Assembly (NCBI GenBank): GCA_907164885.2
Contig: OU015499.1
Span: 147,500,118-147,564,117, forward strand
DNA length: 64,000 bases
DNA from: Dolomedes plantarius
Lineage: Eukaryota > Arthropoda > Arachnida > Araneae > Dolomedidae
Reading direction: 5' to 3'
Positions 1 through 10,284 of the stretch are shown here, one piece after another (within the stretch, counting starts at the first letter, position 1; every line of letters begins with the position of its first letter). The position numbers were made by a program, and so were the translations under genes. The notes under the pieces are model-generated. The model did no database searches, was not told where the DNA came from, and was given only the letters and a program-made list of their open reading frames with translations.

Positions 1-1807
1 AACTGTACAAACGTATTTTTATTTCACAGTAACATATGATAAATTATTAAAAAAGAAAAAAAGAAACGTAATCATGGAACATCAAACGGGCAAAACACAT
101 AAAGCATACAAATATGAATAAAAGTAATAAAGATATTAGGTAATACTAAAAATCGCCAAAAGGAAAATCTAAGATATACGGGTAAGAATTACCGATCAAT
201 CAAAACCATCAAAGTCCTCTTGTTCCGTATCAGAATTGAAAAGTGACAAAATTTCTGGATGAATTTTTGTATCTGGATCATCTGGATCTTCCTCGTTGGA
301 AGAACTGTTATCGTCGGAACTGTCATCGTCGCTGGCATTGGGGACAATTATTTCCGCCTTTCTAAAACAGGAAATTATTGTCTTAATGGAGACACCTTTC
401 CATGCTTCAGAGACCCACTTCGCGACTTCTACGAAAGTAGCCTTTCGCATAGTTCCTCTTTTTGTGTAGGAAAGTAGACCTTCAGTTATCCACGATTCCC
501 AGAGACTTCGCATTCGGCATTTGAATACTTTGTTTATAGCCAAATCAAGTGGTTGACTTAATTTTGTCAAACCGCCGGGAATTATCGCTAAATTTGCAGA
601 CACAGTCTTCGCTGCAACTTTAACAGACTCTGACAAGTGGGCTTTCATCGAGTCCATTATAAGTAGCCCTTTTGGATTGAAAAAAGCCCGTTTCTTTTTC
701 CGCCAGACTTCGTTCAACCAGTCTCGCATTACTATTTCGTTCATCCATCCTTTCTCGTTCGCGCGGATCACAGCGTCATTAGGAAATTCTCCTTTGGGGA
801 GAGTTTTTCTTTTAAAAATCGACAGAGGTTTCAGTTTTTCACCGCTTGCTGTGCAAGACAAAACATAAGTAAATGACGTTTTCTCGTGACCGGTAGTAAC
901 AATACTCACTGTACTTTCACCAACCTTGTTAACAGATCTGCTTGGAGGACAGTCGAAAGTCAAAGGTACCTCGTCCATGTTGATCACCTGATCGGTGGAA
1001 AACTTTTTGTTCTTTAATTGGTCCCCTATAAACTTCAGGAAAGAAGATTTCTTTACCTCCCAATCAACTGGCAATTTTTGCCCCACGGTTGTGCGGGCCC
1101 GAACGGAGAGGTTTTTCCGCTTCATGAATCGGTAGCACCAGTTGGAGCCAGCTTTGAAATCGTCTAATTCCATCTTCGCCGCTATAACTCTGGCTTGTAA
1201 ACGTATCTTTACTGTTGATATTGGAATGCTCTTACTTCTCTGGGATAAAATCCATTTCTCAAGACTAGTTTCCAGCTGTGGCCAAGCAGCTTTCCCTCTT
1301 CTGCGTGCTCTCTCACTTTTCGGCATCTTTAGTAAAACTTTCTTTTCGGAGTGCCATCGCCGAAAACAACGTTCATCAACACTGAACTCTCTGCCTGCTG
1401 CTCTATTTCCGATTTCTTCTGTTTTGGCAATAACATTCAACTTAAAATTCGCACAGTAGCTTTTGTTTCTGCGTTTTGGAGCCATTTTGTTAAATAGTTT
1501 CACAGTACGGGGGAGGGAAAACTATTTTCGCAGAGAGAGAGCGACAGCAATGCACGTGCGCCGTCGCCAAAGTGTGTATGACATCATCGTCATTCTTTTC
1601 TAAAATTAGTCAAGAACTTTGCGCATGCGCAGTGATAAACGCCGGTTCAAGTAATGCGTTAGGCTCAATTTTAGTAGAAAAGTGCAAGCTGAAAAGATTT
1701 TAAAATCCGAAATCGGCGTAAAGGCCGCACCAGCGTAAGCGCCGCGCCCAACAATTTTTGAACTTTTTTTTACGTATGCGCCGCGGCGCTTACGTGCGAA
1801 ATTACGG
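1..1807 (-). mobile_element. pogo/Tigger-type DNA transposon, copy 1, cut by the window start
   Basis: This is the right-hand part of the element that is complete at 27413-30019; position 1 here corresponds to 28213 there. It ends in the inverted repeat CCGTAATTTCGCACGTA (read on the minus strand) followed by a TA at 1808-1809. The subterminal region carries several copies of a GTAAGCGCCGC-like motif, plausible transposase binding sites. It encodes the transposase at 196-1503. I saw no base difference from copy 2 over the shared part, which suggests very recent movement or an assembly duplicate. Confidence 0.9.
196..1503 (-). CDS. pogo/Tigger (CENP-B/Jerky-like) DDE transposase, intact, 435 aa
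   Basis: This predicted transposase should cut and paste its own element at TA sites in the nucleus. Residues about 10-60 form a psq/Brinker-like helix-turn-helix and about 70-145 a CENP-B-type DNA-binding region ending in a WCYRFMKR motif. The DDE_1 catalytic core follows. The triad is D177 (in NMDEVP), D284 (in LIMDSMKAH) and D320 (in SQPLD), giving 35 residues between the last two. The C-terminus, about 391-435, is strongly acidic, as in CENP-B and Jerky relatives. Met7 (MAPKRRNK) is a likely alternative start because a basic N-terminus is usual. The length fits a complete family member and there is no internal stop. Family assignment is by motif recognition. Confidence 0.9.
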   Translation of the reverse strand: MKLFNKMAPKRRNKSYCANFKLNVIAKTEEIGNRAAGREFSVDERCFRRWHSEKKVLLKMPKSERARRRGKAAWPQLETSLEKWILSQRSKSIPISTVKIRLQARVIAAKMELDDFKAGSNWCYRFMKRKNLSVRARTTVGQKLPVDWEVKKSSFLKFIGDQLKNKKFSTDQVINMDEVPLTFDCPPSRSVNKVGESTVSIVTTGHEKTSFTYVLSCTASGEKLKPLSIFKRKTLPKGEFPNDAVIRANEKGWMNEIVMRDWLNEVWRKKKRAFFNPKGLLIMDSMKAHLSESVKVAAKTVSANLAIIPGGLTKLSQPLDLAINKVFKCRMRSLWESWITEGLLSYTKRGTMRKATFVEVAKWVSEAWKGVSIKTIISCFRKAEIIVPNASDDDSSDDNSSSNEEDPDDPDTKIHPEILSLFNSDTEQEDFDGFD

Positions 1808-1809
1808 TA

Positions 1810-2138
1810 TACATATTTACAAAGAGTAGACTACCATACAAAAAGCTTTGTCTCAGTGTAAGGTGTGTGACCATCACTGGTTACTGGATGCATGAAGTTT
1901 TCTAATTATATATATAAATTTCCATAAGGTGCTCAAGATGTTCTCTATGGCTGTTGCCTATAGTGCCTGCCTTTTTTTTCTTCTTCCCCCCCCCCCCCCT
2001 GAGCTTGTTCAACAAACCACATATTTCATGGTACTTAAAGTACTCACGCCAAAGAAAAGAATGACAGGAATTTTTTTAATATCAGTCAACAAATCATTTT
2101 TTCATATTTCTTCTATAATTTTTTGTTTTTATATGATA
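1810..2138. other. intergenic spacer, no gene seen
   Basis: The stretch holds a run of about 13 C at 1987-1999 next to a T-rich tract. The open frames here are short and low-complexity, and I see no recognisable feature. Confidence 0.5.
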
Positions 2139-2823
2139 CTAGCTGAAAACCCGCGCTTCGCTACGGAGTACATTCAAATTAAATCAACGTATGCAATTTA
2201 TGCCAAAAAATAAATATATATATTTATAATAAATGCGATGATCAATGTATACAATTGATGTAAAATATATATCTATCTATATATATATATTTATAAAAAA
2301 ATCGTAAGGGATATGCATTTTTTTTGGATAATATCCAATCGTCTGCTGCATTAGAAAGAGAAAACAAATTTTTTTTTTTTGTCTATTTAGTTGTTACGCA
2401 CGTGACGATAAATTTATTGAAAGTACCAGAAAAAGAAATCACGTGATCAGCATTTAATAAATTAAATTCTAAAAATTAATCTTTAAAAATTCACCAAAAA
2501 TCAGGAAATGGAGGTAAAAATTCGAAAAAAATTTCATTTTGAAGGAATTTTTATGATCTTTCTCGTGATATAAATTTTATAACCCTCAATGTATTATTTT
2601 AAATGCAAACGTAAAAAAAGTTTAAAAAACAGATTAAAAATTTAATTTAAAAAAATCTAAGAAGAATTTTTGAAAAATCTTTCTTAGTGCACCCCTACAC
2701 TATTAGAAGAATCGCCATGCAAAATTTCAGCCCTTTAGGTCCAGCGGTTTGGTCTGTGCGTTGTATGTCAGTCAGTCAGTCAGTGAATGAATGAGTCAGT
2801 TACGGAACTGTTTTATATATATA
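2139..2823 (-). mobile_element. non-autonomous Helitron, family A, copy A1
   Basis: Read on the minus strand, the unit ends in a GC-rich hairpin (GCG-AAG-CGC core within CCGTAGCGAAGCGCGG), about ten bases, and then CTAG followed by T. This is the classic Helitron 3' end. The other end carries AAAACAGTTCCGTAACTGAC next to a TA tract. There is no Rep/helicase frame, so it depends on another element. It abuts a second copy head to tail, and its own 5' TC is missing at the junction. Confidence 0.65.
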
Positions 2824-2895
2824 CTAGCTGAAAACCCGCGCTTCGCTACGGAGTACATTCAAATTAAATACAACGGTCAATGTATGCAATTAATG

Positions 2896-2941
<46 letters not shown>

Positions 2942-3479
2942 AAAAAATCGTAAGGGATATTTATTTTTTTTGGATAATATCCAATCGTCTGCTGCATTAG
3001 AAAGAAAAAGAATATCATTTTTGTCTATTTAGTTGTTATGCACGTGACGATAAATTTATTTAAAGTACCAAAAAAAGAAATCACGTGATCAACATTTAAT
3101 AAATAAAATTCTAGAAATTAATCTTTAAAAATTCACCAAAAATCAGAAAATCAAGGTAAAGGTTCGAAAAAGATTTCATTTTGAAGGAATTTTTATGATC
3201 TTTCTCGTGATATAAATTTTATAATCCGCAATGTATTATTTTAAATGCAAACGTAAAAAAAGTTTAAAAAACAGCTTAAAAATTTAATTTAAAAAAATCT
3301 AAGAAGAATTTTAGAAAAATCTTTCTTAGTGCACCCCTACACTATTAGAAGAATCGCCATGCAAAATTTCAGCCCTTTAGGTCCAGCGGTTTGGTCTGTG
3401 CGTTGTATGTCAGTCAGTCAGTGAATGAATGAATGAATGAATGAATGAGTCAGTAACGGAACTGTTTTATATATATAGA
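2824..3479 (-). mobile_element. non-autonomous Helitron, family A, copy A2
   Basis: This is a near-identical second copy directly adjoining A1 in the same orientation. On the minus strand it begins with TCTATATATATAAAACAG and ends with the hairpin plus CTAG. A (TA)n tract lies at about 2899-2936. GTCA and GAAT short tandem repeats near 3411-3450 vary in number between copies. Confidence 0.65.
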
Positions 3480-4173
3480 TAGATTAGCCTGATTTGTAAT
3501 TGTTTGTAAATAAAAATTCTTCTGTTTGTGTGTTTATTCTTATGTTTTCTGTCTCGTTTTCATATGTACACCAGACTGGGGTCTGAGACAGCCATCATCC
3601 CCAGGTACCTTAGAAACAACAACAGTTCTCGAAATTTGTTTTTGTCAATGGGAACTAGATTGCGAATCACGATTCATTTTCATATAATGTTCACGAACTT
3701 TTTTCTTCTACTTCTGTATATTAATTTATTCTTTTCTTAATATCCCTTATCATAGCTAAACATTTTTTTTTTTTACCATGATTTTGTCATGTGCAGTCAT
3801 ATTAACTATAGTAACATATTTATATCAATTGTTCCCGTGGTTATGAAGTGTTTAAAAATTATTTTAATGTTATAGTTCTCTTTATATAAACTGTATATTT
3901 TTTATGAATTGTCAAGGTTTGAACAAAATGGAAAATAACTGTCAATTTCTACTGTTTTCTACAAATTACAGCATCCTATTAGCATTTCGTTAGCTCCAAA
4001 ACGTCTATTATAATTAATGTCTATGCAAGGTTTGTTATGTACTTCATTTAAATAGATAAAAAGTATCTCACTAACATAAAAGCCAGAAGAATATTTGTTG
4101 AAAGCTGCTATGGTAAAAGTAAGCAGTATTTACCGAGTGCGTTTTTTTGGATATGAAGACTTTTATGAAGATA
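3480..4173. other. AT-rich spacer without recognisable gene
   Basis: The only open frame of note, 3528-3740, encodes a hydrophobic phenylalanine-rich peptide with no recognisable domain. I regard it as chance. Nothing else is identifiable between the Helitron pair and the mariner. Confidence 0.5.
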
Positions 4174-4175
4174 TA

Positions 4176-5477
4176 CAGAGGCTGTTCGCACGTTTTTTAG
4201 ACGATTTTAGTAAGCGGTAATAAAAAATCATTTGCTGCAAAAGAAATAATTGCAATTGTACTATGTTTTATAAGTCAAAATTATCGTCTGCGGCTTGAAA
4301 GTTTTGTTTTTATTCAAAATGGCGTTTTTAACAAAGCAGTGGTTCGAAGGCTACATTTATGCTCTTTCCGAAGAGAAATATGCATAGTCCGTTATACAAA
4401 AACGATGTGAGAGTCATGGTTTTGTGATATCTAAAGCGTCGATAGGTAATATCGTCAACAAGAAAGAAAAAAAAAACGTCAAATTGGAGCTTCAAGTGGG
4501 ACAAAAATTCCAAACAAGTATCCAAGGAAAAAACGGACATCTTCGACTATTGCAAAGGTACGTTGTTTAATGTTAAAAGAAAATTTCCCTAGTCAAAGGA
4601 CAGTTGCAAAATAATTAAAATGCTCGGTGTCCACTGTAAACAAAATGATAAACGTTGATTTAAATCTTAAGAAAGCGAGAAAACGCAATGTGCATCGTCT
4701 TCTTCCAAATCATATCGCTGAACACAGGACACGCTGCAGAATTCTATATGAGAAACACTTATCCAAAGAAAAATGGAAAATAATTGTCACAATAGATGAA
4801 TCATGGGTGTATTTAAATGATTGCAACAAAAAAAGAGTCATTTATTATCATAAAAGGGGAGAAAAAAATTTAAGTACATGGTTCAAAGAATCGAAAGAAT
4901 GTTTTTCTAAGGGATTCATGATTGTTGCTGGTTTTTCTTATAATGGCAAGTTAAAAATAAAGAGAGTGGAAAAAATGTCAAGATTAACTCCAAATACTAT
5001 CAGGAACATATTTTATCGCCAATTTTTCTGAATGAAATACCATCGCTTTACCCACAGTGCCATCAATCTGTGAGACTCCATCAGGACAAAGCTAGCAGTC
5101 ACACATCAAAATCCACTGTAAATTTCCTAAAATAAATGGAACAAAAAACTGGTATCAAGGCAATACCCTTCACTGATATCCCTACTAAATCTCCCGATGT
5201 ATCACCTATGGATTTTTGTGCTTTCGGACTTTTAAAATCTGCATTATCCAAACGTCGTCCCAAAACCCTTACAGGACTCTGGAAAGCTGTTCAGGAGGAA
5301 TGGGATAGAATACCTCTTCTGACACTTCAAAAGGCATTATTATCCTGGAAATTGCGGTGTCGAAAGATAGTTCAGAATAAGGGATGTCAAATAGAACATT
5401 TAAAACACAAGAATTTTATGTAATTTAGTTTTGTGAAAACAATATACATCGTCTAAAAAATGTGTGAATAGCCTCTG
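4176..5477 (+). mobile_element. mariner-like element (DD41D type), copy M1, decayed
   Basis: A 1302-bp element with terminal inverted repeats beginning CAGAGGCTGTTC and a TA on both sides (4174-4175 and 5478-5479), as expected for Tc1/mariner insertion. The same family recurs at 25840-27136 and 32148-33447, with almost the same length. The transposase inside is disrupted. Confidence 0.9.
4319..5423 (+). pseudogene. mariner-family transposase, frameshifted (M1)
   Basis: The frame would start at the ATG at 4319 just inside the left inverted repeat. It is broken by frameshifts into pieces, the clearest being 4627-5031 and 5136-5423. Visible catalytic landmarks are TIDESWV (first D), HQDKASSH (second D, in a disrupted stretch) and SPDVSPMDF (third D). 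In the sibling copies the last two aspartates are separated by 41 residues, unlike the 34 of classical mariners. The N-terminal half contains HTH-like segments (SQRTVAKxLKCSVSTVNKM). The product cannot be functional. Confidence 0.85.
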
Positions 5478-5607
5478 TACATATATTTTATAAATTACGA
5501 GTTTTATCTTTATTTTAGTCAAATGTTTATACTACAGAGTTAGGAAAAGCAATTTTAATATCTTATGTTAAGCGAAATGTCTATGTTCATTATTTCATGA
5601 TGTAGTA

Positions 5608-5770
5608 TAGTGGAGCACCCAGGATTTTTTCTTGGGAAATGAACGGGTAAAACGGGGGTGGGGGGCGAGATGAACGAATAAAAATATTTATAATGCAAAA
5701 TCAATATTCATAATGCAATTTCTATTTCTTTGGGGGGGGGGGCCTTGCCCCCACCCTGGGTGCGCCACTG
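5608..5770. mobile_element. short hAT-type MITE with 8-bp target duplication
   Basis: A 163-bp element bounded by TAGTGGAGCACCCAGG and its inverted counterpart CCTGGGTGCGCCACTG (14 of 16 positions match). It is flanked by ATGTAGTA (5600-5607) and ATGTAGGA (5771-5778), an 8-bp duplication with one mismatch, as expected for hAT insertion. The interior is G-rich and non-coding. Confidence 0.65.
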
Positions 5771-5778
5771 ATGTAGGA

Positions 5779-5957
5779 AGTAAAAGCAGTGTAAAAGTTT
5801 TTATTTTATTTGGATGTAGAGATTTGCCCGTATTACGAAAAAGGACTTAAAAGTAAAGAATAGAGGTGAAAAGGATTTTTTTCCCCATCAGAAAATTTTT
5901 ATTTTTCTCTTCAAAAATCATATTTCTCAATTCCTCATCAAAATTAGTTTTTGTCAG

Positions 5958-5988
<31 letters not shown>

Positions 5989-6446
5989 TATTACTTTGAA
6001 CATCTTTTTCACGATGACTTTCTCCTATACAGTTGAATAGTTTTTGCCCATTTCTAAAATGTTTCCGTATAAATCTATGATGGAAAATTTTTCTCAAGAA
6101 TATTAGCAAAAATATTGTCTATCTTTCAAATGAACTATCTCTTTATCGTTACGTCAAAATTTTGCATCATCTCACGTCCATTCGTCTTTTTAAATTTTAA
6201 ACAAATGAAGAAATTAAGTCATATTTAAAAGATCACGGAGGTTTTCAATCTAATTGGCAATAACGATGCTACACTTCTAGCTTGGTAACCATTAAGAAGG
6301 AACGCGAGATAATATAAACAAATATTTGATGTAAAAGTTTGGGGAAATGGAGCGATAAACCACATGATATACTTGTTACCATCTATTGTGATCCATGAGA
6401 AATAAAAGGTGAGAAAACGCCATATATGACAAACTAGCTATAACTT
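5779..6446. other. spacer without gene
   Basis: AT-rich sequence with a pure A run of about 26 bases near 5960-5985. No coding frame, RNA gene or transposon end was recognised. Confidence 0.5.
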
Positions 6447-6455
6447 GCATTTTCC

Positions 6456-6827
6456 CAATGTTGCCAACTTGGGGTTTCCCCCCTAAATTTGAAGGAAAGT
6501 TAGATGAAAAGGGTGTTTTTTAGGGGCCACATTTTTTAGGGGTATTTTGTGAGGTGAAACATTTTTTAATATTTTGTAGAATCGAGACGCGTTTTTTTAA
6601 AATTAGATTATAAGTTCCATACACGTGTCAAATGTAAATAAACCTCCATTTCATTATGTAAGTGTGTATTTTCTATTTATTTCAATTTATCTTTCAAACA
6701 GGCTGCCTATTTGGAACCAGAATTTCTTTTAGGAAGGTCTAGGGGGATGTCAAGTTGGTGTTAAGGGGGAACAGGGGGATTTCGAAATGGCACTAGGGGG
6801 AGGCGCTTCGTGGAGGTTGGCAATACT
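6456..6827. mobile_element. MITE with 9-bp target duplication, Mutator-like
   Basis: The 372-bp segment is flanked on both sides by the identical 9-mer GCATTTTCC (6447-6455 and 6828-6836). Its ends are weakly inverted around a shared TTGCCAAC core (CAATGTTGCCAAC at left, GTTGGCAATACT at right). A 9-bp duplication is characteristic of Mutator-like elements. There is no coding frame, and G-runs are frequent in the right half. Confidence 0.55.
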
Positions 6828-7621
6828 GCATTTTCCGTTTTCTGCTCGAAAAAAAATAAAATCAATGTTCTTGAACATGCGCATTTTTGCACATTTCAAA
6901 GAGCTGTTACGCCACACAGACGCTCGTCTGGTTTACAATGCTGAAAGTGACGTCACAAACCGATGGCGTATACAGGAGTATATTTATAATCGTTAATGGC
7001 AACGGTGTTTCACCAGCGCGTTGTTTAAGATGTAAGAGCAGAATCAGAATATATTTTTTAAAAGTACAAAATTAAGTAAAAACATTGATTCTGATTCTAA
7101 ATTTAAAAATTTTAGAATTCGAAAATACTGATTAAGGTGAACTGATGTATCAGATGCCCTTAGGTCTAGTATAGGGCCTATGATCTAGCATTAATAACCA
7201 GAGGTAAGCTCTATTCTTCCCGATTATAATTCTTGAAGAGGAGGAGATTGAAATGCGAATAGAATTTAAAATTGTCGTCATTGGCTGATTGTATAGTTCA
7301 TTAAATGGAGCTTATTTCAAAATTCACTGGCCGAAAACATCTGATGATCATTAAAATTCAGTGATTTAAAGCTGAAAAATATGAAGTGACATTTCTAAGA
7401 AATAATTTCTAACCTTTGGTGACAGAACTGCGAAGCTTAAGTGGATCAGATTTTCAGCCTATTATAACATTAAACTGAATAATAAAAATAATTATTATAA
7501 TGATTACAATCCAAGAGCTGCAGAGCATAAAAAAGGAGCCACTTATAAAATATAATCATTAGATTTAAGACCGTGAAAAATTAAGCACTTTTTAGAGCAT
7601 TTATATGTTCAGAGTTTGGTA

Positions 7622-8230
7622 GGACTGCAGTTTAGGGTGCCCCTTGTTTTTTTTCCGCCCATAGTGCCAATGTGCCATTTAAGATGGCGGCGATAAACAT
7701 CCATCTTGATATACGCATCACGAAATAATCACATGACAAACACGTCAGAAATTTGCAGGAGTAACAACATTGGTACACTTTTGTGAGAAAACTTGCACAC
7801 TTGGCGTTTCTTAAGACAGAGAGAGAACCAAATTCCAAGGGCACCCTAAAATGCAGTAAAAACTAGTTTTGTCCGAAGGCAGCGGTATAAATAAATCTTT
7901 AATACAATGTATGGAGTCAATAAATTAGAAGAAGCAAAAAAATAAATAAATTAGAAGCTTTCCATTCAGAGCTTGGTAGAATTTTGTAAAAATGCAATTC
8001 GGGGTGCCCCTTGTTTCTTTTTTTTGTTTTTTTTTTTGCACCAATAGTGCAATTGGGAAATAAACATCCATCGTGATATATGCGTCACAAAATAATCACA
8101 TGACAAACACATCAGAAATTTGTAGGAGTAACAACATTGGTGAACGAGTGAGAAAACTTGCTTTCTTGGCGACCCAATTCTGGGGAACTATTGGAGCCAA
8201 AATAACAAGGGGTACACTAAACTGCAGTCC
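7622..8230. mobile_element. composite MITE with TA target duplication
   Basis: The ends are inverted repeats: GGACTGCAGTTTAG at left and CTAAACTGCAGTCC at right, next to TA on both sides. Inside are two related units (7622-7858 and about 7990-8230), each ending in the GTGCCCCTTG / CAAGGG motif and sharing a core containing ATCACATGACAAACAC. The matching place in duplication copy 2 (near 35970) lacks the insert. Non-coding. Confidence 0.65.
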
Positions 8231-9056
8231 TACACAGTTTTTTAAATTTAATTTCATGCTTAAAATATATTAAAATTGTTCAAACATGTAAACCTTTTCA
8301 AAGTTATGATCCGTCATTTATGTGCATTTAAGTTTTACTTATTATGAAATTCCAAAAACAATGTTAATTTAATGTGAAACTTGCAATTAAAACAAAATAT
8401 ATCATTAAATTTTTCGCATAAATGATGTACTGGCACCAAACTTTGTGAGTTTGCACAATTTAACACCATTAGAAGTAATCTGCAGTTTTGACCATTGCTT
8501 TCTTTTATCATTTTTCTATGAATGAAACGATTTATTTATGATTGTATCAGAAATAATTTTTTCATGTTATTTGTTTCTATATTAATTTAGTATTAAAGTT
8601 TTTGATGACAATGTTTAGTAAATAGGGGAAACTAGGGATACTTGACCCAATTTTTAGTTTTTGATTGTTAATTTTTTTTTTACATTACTTATGGGTGTGT
8701 AAATGCAGTCTATATATACTTAATGAAGTATTACACAATGTTTATTATTATTATTCTGAAGTAATAATTGTAAAGGTAGTAAAAGATGAATTATTCAAAA
8801 CTTTCAATTTGGGTCAAGTATCCCAATGTATAGGGATACTTGACCCAAGTCATAGATTTGGGAGTATGATTTAAAATTATAAACAAAACACTTTTACATA
8901 AGAACAAAATTAACATTAAGGTTAATACTTTTTATTTTTGTCAAACAAAATTAATCCTTTTAATTTTTATTACATAATTCTAATATTAATATGCCCAATT
9001 TCAATTTTTATTGTAGAAAGTTCAAAATATTAGCAGTCTGAATGTTCATTATGTGA

Positions 9057-9851
9057 CTAAACAAGTTCCAGAATAAGATTCATGCGAGCCATAACTTCTA
9101 AATAGTTGGACGGTTCTTCTTTTTCATTAAAAGCTTGCTTTGCTTTATATGATGGCACAAAATTTGTTGTTTACCCTCCCTGGATTTTTCTGGCATACCT
9201 TCTTAAAGTGTTTCTAGAGAGACCAAATTCTTTGGCTACTGTATGACATGGGACACCATCTAGAACAGGGGTTTCCAACTGGCGGCCCGCAGTGCCTTTT
9301 TTTTGCGGCCCGCGAAGACTTCTAGGAAAATAATTTACAGCATCAAATTATATTCTTAGTTAACAAAAAATATTTTTGTAAAAATCTTTATTGTTTTCAA
9401 ATGCTGTTCATTTACAAAAAAAATTGATTTTCCTCGAATTCCATGAAAATTAGGGTGTCCACTCATGTTCTATTTCATACTTCCCCCCACTTCTTATTTA
9501 AATACCCACCTCTTATTTGACTTTTTTTGTGTGTGTCTGTGTAATTTAACGAAAGTTAGCCAGTTATAATCAAGGTCGTTGTTGGAAATTCATCCTCGAA
9601 CTTTTAAAAATTTCATAGTATATACTATACACAAATCCTCCAAATCCCCCTCCCTCAAGAAAAAAAGTCCTGGGTATGGTCCTGATTAAATTGCGGCCCG
9701 CCACTAGACAGGTGTTTTCGATTGCGGCCCTTGGACACTTGTAAGTTGGAAACCCCTGATCTAGAACCTTTCCCACAGCTTTTTCCAAAATATCAGAAGG
9801 AATAACCTCTCTGGGTTTAGCACCCTCTTTTCTTTTATATTTTTTGGGCAT
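9057..9851 (-). pseudogene. pogo-family transposase N-terminus, split by a MITE
   Basis: The start is MPKKYKRKEGAKPREV, a basic N-terminus common in psq-type transposases. The frame runs to about 9767, is interrupted by the 493-bp MITE, and resumes at 9257 with GVPCHTVAKEFGLSRNTLRR, a clear psq helix-turn-helix. A stop codon follows at 9171-9173. In the same frame beyond it is PSYKAKQAFNEKEEPSNYLE, resembling the next part of the DNA-binding region. No catalytic domain remains, so this is an internally deleted, non-functional element. Confidence 0.7.
9266..9758. mobile_element. hAT MITE with perfect 8-bp target duplication
   Basis: The 493-bp insert begins CAGGGGTTTCCAACT and ends in the inverse (AGTTGGAAACCCCTG). 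It is bounded by ATCTAGAA on both sides (9258-9265 and 9759-9766). It interrupts the pogo-like transposase frame and is therefore younger than that element. Subterminal GCGGCCCGC motifs occur at both ends. No coding capacity was recognised. Confidence 0.85.
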
Positions 9852-10284
9852 CTATAAGGAAAGAAAAAAACAAAATAAATAATCCTAATCTTGGGTCAAG
9901 TATCCCTAGGTGACTTGGGTCAAGTATCACTAGTTGCATATTTACTACATAACCCTAAAATGCAGCCAGTTGCAAATAAGTAGATTAACACTTTTATACA
10001 CTTTATTATAGCTAAAATCATGTACAAAACAAATGACCAATTAAAAAAGTCTTACCTTTAAACAAAAAAAATTATAACATCAGCGTTTACAGCACAAAAA
10101 AATTACTTTTGGAGCATGAAAATGTATTTTATCTTACAGTTTAAAAACTTATGCAATGATTCAGTTGTTATTTTCACCATGTGGTCAGCTAACTGTAAGG
10201 AAAGAAGTCATGCTACTTCCAACTTACAAAACTTTCCCCATTCTGAGAAAAAGGCCTTGGGTCAAGTATCCCAAGTTCCCCCTA

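Larger units (their letters stand above)
8625..10282 (-). mobile_element. pogo-like element with GGGATACTTGACCC repeats
   Basis: The inverted ends (GGGGAAACTAGGGATACTTG at left and its counterpart at right) are flanked by TA at 8623-8624 and 10283-10284. The motif GGGATACTTGACCC recurs, in both orientations, near 8635, 8813, 8835, 9893, 9917 and 10258, a likely binding-site array. The corresponding place in duplication copy 2 (near 39946, AGTAAATAACTTTC) has no insert. It carries a broken transposase N-terminus and a hAT MITE at 9266-9758. Confidence 0.75.

Noticed and set aside
2139..3479. Hammerhead ribozyme in the tandem repeats (retrozyme idea)
   Set aside because: The CTGAAAACCC segment does not fit the CUGANGA...GAAA core, and the Helitron ends explain the units better.
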